Assembly (NCBI GenBank): GCA_041538185.1
Contig: JBGORM010000006.1
Span: 221,949-285,948 of the forward strand
Source: Melioribacteraceae bacterium 4301-Me
Lineage (GTDB): Bacteria > Bacteroidota > Ignavibacteria > Ignavibacteriales > Melioribacteraceae
Reading direction: 5' to 3'
DNA: 64,000 bases
The notes below the pieces were generated by a model. The model was given only the letters and a program-made list of their open reading frames with translations. It had not been told where the DNA came from and made no database searches. Below, in pieces: positions 63,815-64,000 of the stretch. Position 1 is the stretch's first letter, and every line of letters starts with the position of its first letter. The position numbers and the translations under genes were made by a program.

Positions 63815-64000
63815 ATGAAGAAACAATTTCTGTTGTCATTTCTGTTGCTGGCTATTTGGTCTTTTTTTACAGTAGCCAAAGCTCAACCAGCTCGCCAGGA
63901 TGTAATCTGGGCGAAGGCAGTACCATCGGGAACAATAACACTTGATGGCAAACTTGACGAACCTGCGTGGTCAAAAGCACAGACGCTGTCGATAGTATAT
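63815..64000 (+). CDS. Secreted protein with CBM9-like N-terminus (partial, runs off window)
   Basis: The first 62 residues are present. There is a signal peptide (MKKQFLLSFLLLAIWSFFTV, cleavage probably after AKAQ), then a stretch with TITLDGKLDEPAWSKAQ, the opening typical of CBM9-like/DOMON-like domains of carbohydrate-active or outer-membrane proteins. GGAGGCACT at 63805-63813 precedes the ATG, the same leader as on the other glycan-system genes. The rest lies outside the window. Confidence 0.8.
   Translation, partial: MKKQFLLSFLLLAIWSFFTVAKAQPARQDVIWAKAVPSGTITLDGKLDEPAWSKAQTLSIVY

Overview
The window most likely comes from a bacterium of the Bacteroidota/Chlorobiota (FCB) group, best matching the Ignavibacteria (Melioribacter/Ignavibacterium-like). 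Support: AT-rich DNA; type IX secretion (T9SS) C-terminal sorting domains with the NYPNPFNPxT core on three secreted proteins; PorV/PorQ-type and TonB-dependent outer-membrane proteins; TAnnTTTG-like promoter boxes; frequent TTG starts behind good ribosome binding sites. The species is not identifiable from sequence reading alone.

Layout. 1-4.5 kb: an NtrC-type two-component system whose histidine kinase has a broken 5' end, plus two exported proteins, one with a 3' frameshift. 5-12.7 kb: housekeeping and membrane genes (alanine racemase, YgjV-like protein, RluA-type pseudouridine synthase, SpoIIE-type phosphatase, ClC channel with CBS and RCK_C domains, GT2 glycosyltransferase). 13.1-20.4 kb: a compact arginine operon argC-J-B-D-R-G-H with its own ArgR but without argF. 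20.4-22.1 kb: 1.7 kb without genes, holding two copies of a ~350-400 bp element with nested inverted repeats, a set of small GTCCC/GGGAC hairpins and a decayed partial copy of the adjacent tRNA-Lys. 22.4-25.3 kb: citrate lyase as a CitD-CitE fusion plus CitF. 25.5-36.7 kb: an apparent operon of a PpiC-type lipoprotein, a TonB-dependent receptor, a 1223-residue secreted protein with acidic DxDxDG-like repeats, a PorV-like protein and a four-module starch-binding-like T9SS protein, closed by a strong terminator. 36.9-63.8 kb: an alpha-glucan locus with six GH13 enzymes (two with T9SS sorting domains, one lipoprotein, three with ordinary signal peptides), MalQ, two GPH/SLC45-type sugar transporters, a LacI-family regulator and a GH94 phosphorylase. 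It is interrupted at 39.4-44.0 kb by an SGNH-hydrolase/TPR protein and a carbamoyltransferase-SxtJ-DUF5989 module. A new secreted protein starts at the right edge.

How it fits together: the 25-64 kb part looks like a starch or maltodextrin system without SusD. Surface T9SS-anchored binding protein and amylases, a TonB receptor, periplasmic or secreted GH13 enzymes, inner-membrane MFS transporters and cytoplasmic MalQ would act in sequence. A 26-bp perfect palindrome in front of the lacI-type gene and three weaker palindromes centred on GCGC, in front of the other transcription units, suggest one regulon. This coordinated, SusCD-independent locus is the most interesting item in the window.
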